Position numbers and translations under genes: made by a program. 64,000 bases of DNA. Origin: Gemmatimonadota bacterium (GTDB lineage Bacteria; Gemmatimonadota; Gemmatimonadetes; Gemmatimonadales; GWC2-71-9). A model generated the notes under the pieces. The model made no database searches, was not told the origin of the DNA, and saw nothing but the letters and a program-made list of their open reading frames with translations. The stretch's first letter is position 1. The number at the start of each line of letters is the position of its first letter. Positions 14,405 through 23,918 of this stretch are shown in pieces. The stretch lies in the NCBI GenBank assembly GCA_029863245.1, contig JAOTVV010000004.1:62001-126000 (forward strand), written 5' to 3'.

Positions 14405-17161
14405 ATGACGCAGGAATCCCCACCCCGGGTGTTTCTCATCGATGGATACGCCCTGATTTACCGTGCCTTCTTCGCGATGATCGCCCGCCCCCTGCGGACG
14501 AGCCGCGGCGAAAACACCTCGGCTGTCTGGGGGGTCGCGAACTTCCTGCACCGTCTGGTCGCCGATTACGACCCGACCTATGTCGCGTGGGTCCACGATG
14601 CCGGCTCGTCATTTCGCGACGAGGTTTTTCCCGACTACAAGGCCACGCGGGAGAAGCTCGACGACGAGTTGCAGGAGGACTTCGATCGATCGCTGGAACG
14701 CATCGAGCAACTGCTCGTGGGGTTTGGCGTGCCGTTGGTCGTGGTGGACGGCTATGAGGCGGACGATGTGATCGGCACGTTAGCCACTCGAGCGGCAAAC
14801 CGTGGCATGCAGGCCGTCATCGTGTCGGGAGACAAGGACTTCTATCAACTCATCGCGCCCCACGTGTCGCTCCTGAACCCGGGTCGTGGTGGTCCGGCTG
14901 CCGTGGATTCCCAGTGGGTGGATGCCTCCAACGCACGCGAGCGGTTCGGCGTGGCCCCCGACCAAGTGGTCGATTACCTGGCGCTGGTCGGTGATTCGTC
15001 AGACAACATCCCCGGGGTGAAGGGCGTTGGAGACAAGACGGCGCGCGAGCTTCTCGAGACCTACGGCGAATTGGACACCATCCTCGCGCATGCGAGTGAC
15101 GTCAAAGGCAAGCGGGTGCGAGAGGCACTGCTTGCGGATGCCGACAACGCCCGGCTCAGCAAGAAACTCGTGACGATTCGCCGCGATGTGCCGGTGAGTG
15201 CGACCATCGACGACCTCTCCAGGGCGCCGATGGACCTAGAGAGTCTCGAGGCACTGTACACCGAGCTCGAGTTCCACACGCTCATTCCGAACGTTCGGCG
15301 CGAGCCCGGCAGTCGTGCGCCGGCGGCCCGCGACCACGCGATCGTCGACTCGCCCGAGGCGCTCGCGGTGATGCTGCGCGAGCTGCGGAAGGTCAGCACC
15401 GTTGCTTTGCGTGTGGAGGCGAGCGCCGCGGACCCGCTGCGGGCCAAGCTGGTTGGTTTGTCACTGGCGATTGCGGGCGACCGTGCGTGGTACCTACCAC
15501 TGGGGCATCGCCTGCCGGACGGTGAGCTCACGGCGGCGGCCGCGCCGCGCAACCTGCCGTCGATGGGCGAGCCCGTGATGCAGGCACTCGTGGGTGTCCT
15601 GGAAGATCCGCAGTGCGCGAAGGTCGGCCACGATCTCAAGCGAGACGCCTTGGTGCTTCGGCGGGCGGGGGTGACCCTTCGGGGTCTCCGCTACGACGCG
15701 ATGCTTGCGAGCTTCGTGCTCGAGCCTGGACGCCGGTCACATGCACTCGAGGTGCTCGCACTCGATCATCTGGGGCGGCGCCTCACCGCCGCCGAGGATC
15801 TCGTCGGGAAAGGCAAGGGTGAGCGCCCCTTTGCGGAAGTCCCACCCGACCGCGCGGCCGCCCATAGCTGTGGCGGCGCGGTGGCGATATGGGAGCTCCA
15901 GGCCTTCTTCGCACCGCAGCTCGAGTCGCACGACCTGACGGCGCTCCTCGGCGAGATGGAGATGCCGCTCATCGATGTGCTGATCGACATGGAATGGCGG
16001 GGGATCGCGGTCGACACGAGCTGCCTGGCACTGTTGTCGAGCGAGTTCGGTGAGGAGCTTCGGGAGCTCGAGGCGAAGATCCACCGCGAGGCGGGAACGG
16101 ACTTCAACATCAACAGCACCCCACAGCTGCGCCACGTCCTGTTCGAGAAACTCAACTTGCCCGTCCTCAAGCGCACCAAGACGGGAGCCTCGACCGACGC
16201 GGACGTGCTGAGCGAGCTGGCAGCGTCCGGCCACACGCTTCCGCAGCTCTTGCTGGACTACCGAGAGGTGAGCAAGCTGCGCTCGACCTATCTTGATGCC
16301 CTCCCGCTCACGGTTCACCCGGATACCGCTCGCATTCACACCAGTTTTTCGCAGGTGGGGGCCGCTACGGGACGGTTATCATCGTCAAGTCCGAACCTCC
16401 AGAACATCCCCGTGCGGACGGCTCGTGGTGAGCGAATCCGCCGGTGTTTCGTGCCGGCGGCGGGTGCGGTGTTCGTGGTTGCGGACTATTCGCAGATCGA
16501 GCTCCGACTCCTGGCCCACCTTTCGCGGGATCCCGTCTTCCTTGCCGCGTTCCAGCGCGGCGGTGACATCCACCGGGAAACAGCGGCCGTCATCTTCGAT
16601 GTGTCGCTCGACGAGGTGACGGCCGAGATGCGGGCGCGGGCGAAGACGATCAACTTCGCCACCATCTACGGTCAGGGGCCGTTCTCGCTCAGTCGCCAGT
16701 TGGGCATTTCACAGGAGGAGGCTCGCAAGTTCATCGATCTCTATTTCGAGCGGTTCGCCGGCGTCCGTCGATTTCTGGACGAGTGCATCGCGGTGGCGCG
16801 CCAGCGGGGGTACGCCGAAACGCTCTTCGGGAGACGGCGCTACATTCCGGAACTGAAGGACCGCAACTACAACATGCGCGCGTTCGGTGAGCGGGTGGCG
16901 ATGAACTCGCCGCTCCAGGGTTCGGCGGCCGACCTGATCAAGCGCGCCATGATCAGTGTGGCCGGGTCGGTGCGCGAGCGCCGACTTTCGGCGGCGATCG
17001 TGCTCCAGGTGCATGACGAGCTCGTGGCCGAAGCGCCCGAGCGGGAAGTGGAAGCGGTGTGCGAGGTGCTTCGCGAGGAAATGCAGGGAGCCGCCGAGCT
17101 GTCGATTCCGCTCGTGGTGGAGATTGGAGTTGGACCGAATTGGCTCGACGCGAAGGGCTAG
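14405..17161 (+). CDS. polA: DNA polymerase I
   Basis: PolA fills repair gaps and removes RNA primers. The 918-residue protein has the 5' nuclease domain (about 8-290; GYEADDVIGTLA, SGDKDFYQL, GDSSDNIPGVKGVGDKTA), an exonuclease-like domain (about 305-510) and the polymerase domain with motif A ADYSQIELRLLAHLS (Asp at 694), motif B RARAKTINFATIYG and motif C QVHDELVAEAP (Asp at 871). In the 3'-5' domain the first metal-binding Asp is Arg (R336 in ALRVEA), although E338 and D414 remain, and the last Tyr/Asp motif reads HSCGG, so proofreading is probably lost. Start at ATG; transcript may be leaderless. Confidence 0.97.
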   Translation: MTQESPPRVFLIDGYALIYRAFFAMIARPLRTSRGENTSAVWGVANFLHRLVADYDPTYVAWVHDAGSSFRDEVFPDYKATREKLDDELQEDFDRSLERIEQLLVGFGVPLVVVDGYEADDVIGTLATRAANRGMQAVIVSGDKDFYQLIAPHVSLLNPGRGGPAAVDSQWVDASNARERFGVAPDQVVDYLALVGDSSDNIPGVKGVGDKTARELLETYGELDTILAHASDVKGKRVREALLADADNARLSKKLVTIRRDVPVSATIDDLSRAPMDLESLEALYTELEFHTLIPNVRREPGSRAPAARDHAIVDSPEALAVMLRELRKVSTVALRVEASAADPLRAKLVGLSLAIAGDRAWYLPLGHRLPDGELTAAAAPRNLPSMGEPVMQALVGVLEDPQCAKVGHDLKRDALVLRRAGVTLRGLRYDAMLASFVLEPGRRSHALEVLALDHLGRRLTAAEDLVGKGKGERPFAEVPPDRAAAHSCGGAVAIWELQAFFAPQLESHDLTALLGEMEMPLIDVLIDMEWRGIAVDTSCLALLSSEFGEELRELEAKIHREAGTDFNINSTPQLRHVLFEKLNLPVLKRTKTGASTDADVLSELAASGHTLPQLLLDYREVSKLRSTYLDALPLTVHPDTARIHTSFSQVGAATGRLSSSSPNLQNIPVRTARGERIRRCFVPAAGAVFVVADYSQIELRLLAHLSRDPVFLAAFQRGGDIHRETAAVIFDVSLDEVTAEMRARAKTINFATIYGQGPFSLSRQLGISQEEARKFIDLYFERFAGVRRFLDECIAVARQRGYAETLFGRRRYIPELKDRNYNMRAFGERVAMNSPLQGSAADLIKRAMISVAGSVRERRLSAAIVLQVHDELVAEAPEREVEAVCEVLREEMQGAAELSIPLVVEIGVGPNWLDAKG

Positions 17162-17229
17162 GTGCGCTTGTCGGTGCCGATAGGGCCCGTGCATACTTCC
17201 CGAAGCTCTGTCAGCGTCGACTGATCCCT

Positions 17230-17637
17230 ATGCGACATGGAATGTGGAGCCGCCCCGCCACTCGTGGTGTCTCGCTGATCGAGATGTTGATCGCCATGTC
17301 GATCGTCACGCTGCTGGCGGCCATTGCGCTGCCGCAGTATCGAGATGTGCGCGAGCGGGGCTACATCGCGACCATGCGAGGGGACCTGCGGAACTTGGCG
17401 GTCATTGAGGAATCCCACTTCTACGACACAAGCACCTACACCGCAAACCTCGCCACGCTGGAGGCCAAGGGGTTTCGCAGGAGCGGCGGGACGCTGGTCC
17501 AAGTGCACGAGGCCACGGCGATCGGGTGGTCGGCGTCGATCTCCCACGCGGCCACGCTGCGGCAGTGCTTCGTCTTCGTCGGTGCGGCTGCACCGGTTGG
17601 TTCGGCAACGGAGGACGGGCGCATGGACTGCGGCTGA
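17230..17637 (+). CDS. Type IV pilin-like prepilin
   Basis: A 135-residue protein with a short basic leader and the prepilin peptidase site TRG-VSLIEMLIAMSIVTLL, where Glu is the conserved fifth residue of the mature protein, followed by a hydrophobic helix and AIALPQY. The C-terminal part has two Cys (LRQCFVFVG and GRMDCG) that could form the D-loop disulfide. It would be a major or minor subunit of a type IV pilus or type II-like machine, none of whose other parts lie here. It is an isolated pilin gene downstream of polA. Confidence 0.8.
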   Translation: MRHGMWSRPATRGVSLIEMLIAMSIVTLLAAIALPQYRDVRERGYIATMRGDLRNLAVIEESHFYDTSTYTANLATLEAKGFRRSGGTLVQVHEATAIGWSASISHAATLRQCFVFVGAAAPVGSATEDGRMDCG

Positions 17638-17966
17638 TGGGGTGGCGGCAGTTTGTGTTGTGGCGTGAGGGCGTCGCGTACGCTCTCCAGGGCGGGATGT
17701 GGCTCCATCCGTTCGTGCTACGCGGTCAGCGGTGGGCGCACCTGGTTTCGGCCGATCGCGAGGCGTTGCTGGCGGCGGGAGCGAGGCTCCGGCTGCGACC
17801 CGAGTGGCTCCAGTTTCGTCCGCTCAAGCACCCGGTGACGGGGGTGCGGGAAGCGGCTTGGCACTGGGATCTGCGGGGGCCTCGGCTGGAGTTGGCGCTG
17901 CAGCTGGCGGTACCACGGGAACCGCCCCGCTCGTACCGGCATCCCCCCCGTCGCCGCTCTTCCTGA
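17637..17966 (+). CDS. Small DUF4031-like protein
   Basis: A 109-residue protein beginning MGWRQFVLWREGVAYAL. The segments WAHLVSADREALLAAGARL and WHWDLRGPRLELAL follow the pattern of DUF4031, whose members have a H(L/M)-(V/I)-S/A-D element and a late H-Y-D-L element; here the latter reads HWDL. Function in the family is unknown. Its ATG overlaps the pilin stop (TGATG). The last 143 bases lie antisense to the end of the MMPL transporter gene, beyond the DUF4031 core; the C-terminal tail rich in Arg and Pro may be poorly constrained. Confidence 0.55.
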   Translation: MGWRQFVLWREGVAYALQGGMWLHPFVLRGQRWAHLVSADREALLAAGARLRLRPEWLQFRPLKHPVTGVREAAWHWDLRGPRLELALQLAVPREPPRSYRHPPRRRSS

Positions 17967-20208
17967 TCCGCCGCCCCCCTGGCCACCAGTTCCAATCTCC
18001 CGCGAGGTGCATGATGGAGGGGACCAGAACCATCCGAATGAGCGTCGCGTCGAGCAGCACCGCCACCGCGAGCCCGAAGCCGAGGAGCTGGGCGGCCAAC
18101 ACGCGCGAAAAGGCGAACGTGCCAAAGACCACCAGCATGATGGCGGCCGCACTAGTGATGACCGATGCCGTGGCCGTGAGTCCCTCCATCGTCGCCTGAT
18201 CGTTGCGGCCGGTTCGGTCGAACGCCTCCTTGATGCGCGACAGCAGGAACACCTCATAGTCCATGCTCAGGCCGAACACGACGGCGAACACCACGACGGG
18301 AATGGCCACGTAAATCGCTTCGGTGGGACCCGCGAGCCCGAACAATCGAGCGCCCACCCCCTTCTGGAAGACCAGCACGAGAATGCCGAACGCCCCGGCG
18401 ACCGAAAGGAGGTTCATGAGAACCGCCTTGATCGGCACCAGGATCGATTGAAACGCGATGAACAACATCAACGCCGTGGCCCCGACCACCAATGCGACGA
18501 CGAGCGGGAACTGTTTCAGCAGCGCGTCTTGGAGATCGGTATTCGCCGCATGGAAACCGGTGACCATGACGTCGACGGAGTCCAGGCCGGGAATACCGGC
18601 CGCGACCACTCCGCGGAGGCCACGCACGACGTCCATGGATCCCGTGAACGAGGTCGTATCCCTCAAGAGGACGTCAATCAACGTCGTGCGGCCGTCCTCC
18701 GAGAGATACGCGGAGTAGAACTCGGGGGAGCGCGCGCGCGCCGCGTCCAGGTTGCCGTAGAGGGCCGTATACCGCAGCAGCGACATTCCAGGGCGGAGGT
18801 CGACCACGCTTCGGACCTGGTCCACGTGCGGGTCGGCATTGATCGAGTCGGATAGTCGCTTCAACCCTCGCAGGTACCGGGTGCCCACGATCCGCGCGCC
18901 CGCCGGGGCCTGCACAACGATGCGCACCGGCTGGAGCGCACCGCGGGCGCCAATCCGGTCAAGCGCGCGAATGGCGTCGGACGACTCGGTGCCGGACGGA
19001 TACCATCCCTCTCGAGGCAGGCCGATCTTGATGTAGGCGATCGGCCAGGTGATCGCGGCGGCGACCGTGCCCCCCAGAACCAGCGCCCGCCACGGATGGT
19101 GGCCGAGCCATCGCGACCACCGTTCCCATCCGGTGGGCGCATGGTAGAACGCCAGGCGCTTGGCGAGCCATCGCGGTCGATCGATGCTCCGTCCGAGGAG
19201 GGAAAGGACACCAGGGAGCAGCGTGACAGACAGCAACACGGCCCCCGAGACGACGAACAAGCCCCCGATGCCAACGGAACGCGTCTCGGTGGTCGGCGTG
19301 ACCAGCAGCGCCGCGAAGCCCAGCAGGACCGTGAGTCCGCTCGTCACCACCGCTCGTCCCGCCGTGGCGATCGTCCGCTCGGCGGCCTCCCGGCGGCCAC
19401 GGCCCCGATTCATCTCCTCGCGGAATCGCGTGACCATGAGCAGCGAATAGTCGATCCCGGTGGCCAGGCCAAGCATCGAGACGATGGTGAGCACGAACAC
19501 GGACATGGGGTAGAAGCCGGCTGCCACGCTCGTGAGGCCGAGCGCACAGACGATCGCAAACACACCAACCAAGAGTGGGAGAATCGCCGCGACCAGCGCG
19601 CCGAACGCCACGACAAGAATCACTGCGCTGATGGGCAGCGCCTTCTGCTCGCCGACGCGCGTGTCCTCTTTGCTGACGGTGCGGATGTCGTAGTCCAGTG
19701 CCGGACTGCCGGTGACATGGGTCTCGAACGCGGACGCCCACGCGATGCGCTCGAGCGTACCGTGGATCGCCTCGTGGAACGGGGGGACGTAGTCGGCGGC
19801 ACCGCGCTCGAGGTTGGCCTCCATCACGGCGACGAAGAACGTCGTCTTCCGGTCCGCGCTGACGAAGGTGCTGTCGTTGGCGTCCAAGTAGGACAGCGTC
19901 CGCGCGACGTAGGGTTGGAGCGCCGCACTGAGCGTCAACGAGTCGAGGATCGCCCGGTACCGGAGGCTGTCGATGGCGACCGGACCGGTGAGGGTGACGA
20001 TGAAGTAGTCGGTGACCGGCTGCTGGAACGCGGTGCGGATGAGGTCGTCGCCGCGCTTCGACTCGGTGTCCAGGAGCGTCTGCCCCTGCACTTGGAGCGT
20101 CTCGTGCACTCGGAGTGCGCGCGGCAAGGCAAGGGCGGCGACCAGCAACCAGGCCGCGAGGATGGGAAAGCGATAGTGGATGATAGTTCCGGGGAGCGTC
20201 CGGATCAC
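17824..20208 (-). CDS. MMPL/RND-family transporter
   Basis: A 794-residue inner-membrane protein of the MMPL type, which export lipids or hydrophobic compounds using the proton gradient. It has two halves, each a membrane helix, a periplasmic loop and five further helices. The signature of helix 4 is seen as GIDYSLLMVTRFREE and, in the second half, as GLSMDYEVFLLSRI. It starts at a GTG. After the last helix comes a Gly/Pro/Ala-rich tail of about 40 residues encoded antisense to the DUF4031-like gene. No adaptor or outer-membrane partner is adjacent. Confidence 0.87.
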   Translation of the reverse strand: MIRTLPGTIIHYRFPILAAWLLVAALALPRALRVHETLQVQGQTLLDTESKRGDDLIRTAFQQPVTDYFIVTLTGPVAIDSLRYRAILDSLTLSAALQPYVARTLSYLDANDSTFVSADRKTTFFVAVMEANLERGAADYVPPFHEAIHGTLERIAWASAFETHVTGSPALDYDIRTVSKEDTRVGEQKALPISAVILVVAFGALVAAILPLLVGVFAIVCALGLTSVAAGFYPMSVFVLTIVSMLGLATGIDYSLLMVTRFREEMNRGRGRREAAERTIATAGRAVVTSGLTVLLGFAALLVTPTTETRSVGIGGLFVVSGAVLLSVTLLPGVLSLLGRSIDRPRWLAKRLAFYHAPTGWERWSRWLGHHPWRALVLGGTVAAAITWPIAYIKIGLPREGWYPSGTESSDAIRALDRIGARGALQPVRIVVQAPAGARIVGTRYLRGLKRLSDSINADPHVDQVRSVVDLRPGMSLLRYTALYGNLDAARARSPEFYSAYLSEDGRTTLIDVLLRDTTSFTGSMDVVRGLRGVVAAGIPGLDSVDVMVTGFHAANTDLQDALLKQFPLVVALVVGATALMLFIAFQSILVPIKAVLMNLLSVAGAFGILVLVFQKGVGARLFGLAGPTEAIYVAIPVVVFAVVFGLSMDYEVFLLSRIKEAFDRTGRNDQATMEGLTATASVITSAAAIMLVVFGTFAFSRVLAAQLLGFGLAVAVLLDATLIRMVLVPSIMHLAGDWNWWPGGRRIRKSGDGGDAGTSGAVPVVPPAAAPTPAEAPADPSAKPLPAPPSPGA

Positions 20209-20412
20209 GATCGTGACCCCGATCTCGACGGCGCTTCTCTGCCACGCCTTTCAGCACACAACGGCGACCTGCTCACAGTGATGCGTTTCTCGCTCTTGTA
20301 TCCGGATGGCGACCAGATATGATAGACGCCCCGCGCACGGGATGCCAGGGTGAGAGGGGGCTCGTCGTGGTCCCGTATCTCGTTTTCTCTCCGACGGTTG
20401 CCGTGATCGACG

Positions 20413-21888
20413 TCAGCGGCGGAGGCCATCGGGATCTCGGTCGAGCGCTCGAACGAGCATGAGGGCGAACGCCGCGTACCGGGCCAGCCCGGCGAACGGA
20501 AAATCGGGCGACCAGTGGTCGGCAGGCTGATGATAGTGGTCCCATCGCTGCCTGAGTGCCACCGAGCTATCAACGGACATCCCTTCGTAGGCCTCTGACC
20601 CGGGAACGATGAACATGGCAGGGACGCCTTCGCGGTGGAACGGGAAGTAATCGGAGTTCGCTCGGGCGGGTGACGTGACGACCTGCCAGCCCTGGCCGCC
20701 GGCGACGCGAGCAGCGAGCGCCCCCAATCCGGTTCCGTCGGCGCTGTCGACCCCGGCCACCCGCCAACTTACGGGCGGCGCCGGTGGCGCACCCGCGTCC
20801 AGGTTGATGACCGCCGCCGTTTGACGAAGCGGCCAGAGGGGATGAGCAACGTAGTAATCCGAGCCGAGCAGCCCGCGTTCCTCGCCGCTGAAGAAGAGCA
20901 GCAGCAGCGAGAATCCGAGGGGCGGTGTCTCCTCGCGGGTAAGGGCTTCGGCAATGCCGAGCACCATGGCGACGCCGGCTGCGTTGTCCGAGAACCCGTT
21001 GTAGGTCGAGTCACCGCGCGCGTCTGGCAGGCCCACGCCGAGGTGGTCGTAGTGCGCGGACAGGACGATGGCCGTGTCGCGGCGGGTGCCCTTCCCCGGG
21101 AGCACGCACGCCACGTTGGCTTCCTCGATCGGCCTTCGGGTGCTCTCGATCTCGACCCGAAGGGACCAGGCAAGCGGCTGTGCGAGCGGACGCGCGTTGT
21201 CGTCGACCATCGCACCGGCAAGGAGTGCCCGCGTCACACTGGGACCGGCCAGTAGCGCCGGCATGCTCGGCAGGAACGAGGAGCGGACGGCGCGATCACG
21301 ATGGTACAAGCGCGTTCGGCCGCGGCTGCGGACGTAGAGTTCGAACGTCTCGCTCTCGGGGATCAAGTGGATCATGCCGACCGAGCCGCGTGACGCGAGC
21401 GTGTCGGCGGCTGCTCCCCGGACGGGTCCGAGCGTGACGGCCACGGCCCCGCCAACGTCGAGTTGGCCGAGCCCCCCGGACGCGATTCCGGCTTCAGAGC
21501 CGACGAACACGGCGGCCCCTGCGAATCCGACCAACGTTGGCGCCGACCCGACATCCGGAACGAAGTCCTCGAGGTAGAGGAACTCGACGGACCCCTGGGG
21601 GGTCGAAGCGGTCAACCGGCTGCCGGCCCCGATTCGGGCCTCTTCGAGCCGAACCCGCTGGCGGTACGATCCTGCAATGGGTTCGAGCCCGAGTCGTTGG
21701 CACTGGCTCTCGATGTACAGTGCCGCGACGGCGGCACCCGCGGTTCCGGTTCCCCGACCCAACAAGAGGTCGTCGGCGAGGAACCTGGTATGGGCACGAA
21801 GCAGCATGGTATCGATCACGGCCGTCTGGCCCCGAACGGGGCCCGGCGCCACGGTGCCCAGGATCAAAGCAAGCAGAATTCGACGCAC
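20413..21888 (-). CDS. Secreted M28-family metallopeptidase
   Basis: A 491-residue predicted aminopeptidase with a signal peptide (about 1-20, ending PVRGQ). The M28 zinc ligands are visible: HYDH (H279, D281), the bridging Asp in GFSDNAAGVA (D301), catalytic and ligand Glu in FSGEERGLLGS (E336, E337), a later Asp in NLDAG and a C-terminal His in HYHQPADHW. A PA-like insertion precedes the catalytic domain (about 100-180), as in other secreted M28 enzymes. It starts at GTG. It stands alone, with 204 bases of noncoding DNA between it and the MMPL gene. Confidence 0.9.
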   Translation of the reverse strand: MRRILLALILGTVAPGPVRGQTAVIDTMLLRAHTRFLADDLLLGRGTGTAGAAVAALYIESQCQRLGLEPIAGSYRQRVRLEEARIGAGSRLTASTPQGSVEFLYLEDFVPDVGSAPTLVGFAGAAVFVGSEAGIASGGLGQLDVGGAVAVTLGPVRGAAADTLASRGSVGMIHLIPESETFELYVRSRGRTRLYHRDRAVRSSFLPSMPALLAGPSVTRALLAGAMVDDNARPLAQPLAWSLRVEIESTRRPIEEANVACVLPGKGTRRDTAIVLSAHYDHLGVGLPDARGDSTYNGFSDNAAGVAMVLGIAEALTREETPPLGFSLLLLFFSGEERGLLGSDYYVAHPLWPLRQTAAVINLDAGAPPAPPVSWRVAGVDSADGTGLGALAARVAGGQGWQVVTSPARANSDYFPFHREGVPAMFIVPGSEAYEGMSVDSSVALRQRWDHYHQPADHWSPDFPFAGLARYAAFALMLVRALDRDPDGLRR

Positions 21889-22012
21889 GGTGTACCCTTG
21901 TTGGCAGACGTATTGGGAATGACGTTCTTATCATACACCGGAAACGCATGTTGCTGACTCAAGCTAGGAAGAGCACCGGGCCCAAACCGCCCCAGGTAGG
22001 GAGTCGCTCCTC

Positions 22013-23161
22013 GTGACCATTGGAGCCCTGCTGTTCTGGGTGGCGCTCTTCCAGGCTAACCCGGTCGCGGCCCTCGAGCGGTCTGTCGGCAACGGGATTC
22101 GCGAAGGCGTGTATCCCGGCGCGGTGGTGGTGATCGGCACCAAAGACACAGTGCTGTGGAGTCGAGGCTACGGACACTTCACGTGGTCGCCAGCCTCCGC
22201 CGTTCCCGACCCCGACAGCACCCTCTTCGATTTGGCCTCGCTGACGAAGGTCGTAGCCACGACCACCGCGGCGATGTTGCTGGTGCAGGAAGGTCGGCTC
22301 GACCTCGACAGAGCACTACAGAGCTACCTCCCCGAGTTCGCCGGCCCCGGCAAAGACCGCGTGACGGTGCGGCATCTCCTGGAGCATCGCACTGGGCTTC
22401 GCGCGTTCCTTCCGCTCAACCGAGTTACCGAGAGCGCGGAAGAGGCCAGGACACGGGTCTTGGCGGAGCCTCTAAGGCTGGATCCCGGCGGCCAGGTCGT
22501 GTACAGCGACCTCAACGCTATGCTCCTTGGCTGGGTGGTAGAGCTGGTCGCCGAGATGCCGCTCGATCGGTACGTCGAGGAACGGCTGTTCCGGCCGATG
22601 GGCATGCTGAACACGCGGTTCCGCCCGCCGCGGACGCTGCGGCCGCGAATCATGCCGGTCGGTCTGTGGCGCGGTCAGGCGATCGCGGGTGAGGTGCACG
22701 ACCAAAACGCCGCGCGCCTGGATGGCGTTGCAGGCCATGCCGGGCTCTACAGCACCGGTCACGACCTGGCCCGCTTTGCCCAGACACTGCTGCGGGGTGG
22801 AGTCACGCCCGGCGGAGATGAGCTGTTCGCCCCCGGGGTGGTGCGTCACTTCACCCGACGCGGAAGTGGGAATAGGGCGCTTGGATGGGAGATGCGGGAC
22901 ACGACCACTGCCGAACAGACAGGCTCGTCCCTCTCGGCCGCCGCCTTTGGTCACGGCGGCTTCACCGGCACCTCGATCTGGATCGATCCCGACGGCGATC
23001 TCTTCGTCATTCTGCTCACCAACCGGGTATTCGCACCACGGACTAGAAGCTCGATTACCAAGCTCAAACGCGTCCGCGGTGAGCTGGCCGACCAGGCCGT
23101 GCAGCTCCGCCACGAGTGGTGTCGGGCCCGGTCAGCGGCAGAGACCGATCGATGCGAGTAG
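22013..23161 (+). CDS. Serine hydrolase of the beta-lactamase class C / PBP4* family
   Basis: A 382-residue hydrolase with the three motifs of the serine penicillin-recognising fold: SLTK (S76, K79), the YxN-type motif as YSD (Y164) and a KTG-like HGGFTG near residue 305. Such proteins include esterases, D-aminopeptidases and peptidoglycan-related hydrolases; true beta-lactamase activity cannot be claimed. The weakly hydrophobic N-terminus could be a signal sequence. The GTG start has AGGGAG upstream. Its end overlaps the DCC-family gene by ten bases, so they are probably cotranscribed. Confidence 0.85.
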   Translation: MTIGALLFWVALFQANPVAALERSVGNGIREGVYPGAVVVIGTKDTVLWSRGYGHFTWSPASAVPDPDSTLFDLASLTKVVATTTAAMLLVQEGRLDLDRALQSYLPEFAGPGKDRVTVRHLLEHRTGLRAFLPLNRVTESAEEARTRVLAEPLRLDPGGQVVYSDLNAMLLGWVVELVAEMPLDRYVEERLFRPMGMLNTRFRPPRTLRPRIMPVGLWRGQAIAGEVHDQNAARLDGVAGHAGLYSTGHDLARFAQTLLRGGVTPGGDELFAPGVVRHFTRRGSGNRALGWEMRDTTTAEQTGSSLSAAAFGHGGFTGTSIWIDPDGDLFVILLTNRVFAPRTRSSITKLKRVRGELADQAVQLRHEWCRARSAAETDRCE

Positions 23162-23532
23162 CCGGGCGGGTTGGCACCGCACCGATCCCCCCGATTCGTC
23201 CAGTACTCATCTACGACGCGTCCTGTGGATTCTGCCGCCGGTGGGTCGGCCGCCTGCGGCGGTGGGACCGGCGGGCGAGGATTGACCTGCTCCCCTTGGA
23301 TGATGCCCGCGCCGTCGCCCTATCCGGCCAACCGGTGGAGCGGCTTCGGCTGGCCGCCCATGTGGTGAGCCCGCTCGGTGGGGTGTTTGCGGGAGCTGCG
23401 GCAGCCCGGGAGTTGTTTCGGTATCTTCCAGGTGGGCGGTGCGTGGAAGCGCTGACCGCGATACCGGGCATGATGCCTATTGCCGAGCGAACCTACGCGT
23501 GGATTGCGCGGCAATGGGGCCCGGCGCACTGA
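23152..23532 (+). CDS. DCC-family thiol-disulfide oxidoreductase-like protein (DUF393)
   Basis: A 126-residue protein with the family motif DASCGFC in VLIYDASCGFCRRWV (about residues 18-32), giving a CxxC redox pair at the start of a thioredoxin-like fold. Later segments LRLAAHVVSPLG and GAAAARELFRYLPG match the DCC family pattern. Physiological partners of these proteins are poorly known. It overlaps the serine hydrolase upstream and its TGA stop overlaps the ATG of the DUF59 gene (TGATG), so all three are coupled. Confidence 0.8.
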   Translation: MRVAGRVGTAPIPPIRPVLIYDASCGFCRRWVGRLRRWDRRARIDLLPLDDARAVALSGQPVERLRLAAHVVSPLGGVFAGAAAARELFRYLPGGRCVEALTAIPGMMPIAERTYAWIARQWGPAH

Positions 23533-23918
23533 TGGGCGCTGATCGGCCGGAGACGGCCGACGTGGTACCGCCCGATCCACTGACGGAGCATGTGCCAGCA
23601 ATGACCGAGACCCCTTCGCCAGCACTCGACGAGACCGCCGTCCGGCAGGCGCTGAGAACGGTCAAGGACCCGGAGGCAGGACTCAACATCATCGACTTGG
23701 GATTGATCTACGATGTGGAGATCGATGCCGGGAAGGTCGACGTCAAGATGACGCTGACGTCGCCGGGTTGCCCCGCCGGCGGACAGATCATGGGCGACGC
23801 CGACCAGGCGATCCGAAAACTCGATGGCGTGCAAGATGTACGGATCGAGTTGGTCTGGGATCCCTACTGGACCCCGGAGCGGATCGACCCGAAGGTTCGA
23901 GCGTTCTTGGGATTCTAG
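23532..23918 (+). CDS. Iron-sulfur cluster assembly factor of the MIP18/SufT type (DUF59)
   Basis: A 128-residue protein whose core (VRQALRTVKDPEAGLNIIDLGLIYDVEID, then a TLTSPGCPAGGQI loop) is the DUF59 domain. The conserved Cys in SPGCPAGG and the DPE at the start are present. Relatives act late in Fe-S protein maturation (SufT, MIP18) or in phenylacetate degradation (PaaD). With no paa genes nearby and a complete SUF operon five kb away, an Fe-S role is preferred. The first ATG overlaps the previous stop; ATG at 23601 would give a shorter 105-residue protein close to the family norm. Confidence 0.82.
   Translation: MGADRPETADVVPPDPLTEHVPAMTETPSPALDETAVRQALRTVKDPEAGLNIIDLGLIYDVEIDAGKVDVKMTLTSPGCPAGGQIMGDADQAIRKLDGVQDVRIELVWDPYWTPERIDPKVRAFLGF

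Noticed and set aside
19096-20322. 408-codon plus-strand open frame
   Set aside because: Antisense to the MMPL transporter and very rich in Arg, Glu, Gly and His without fold-like pattern.
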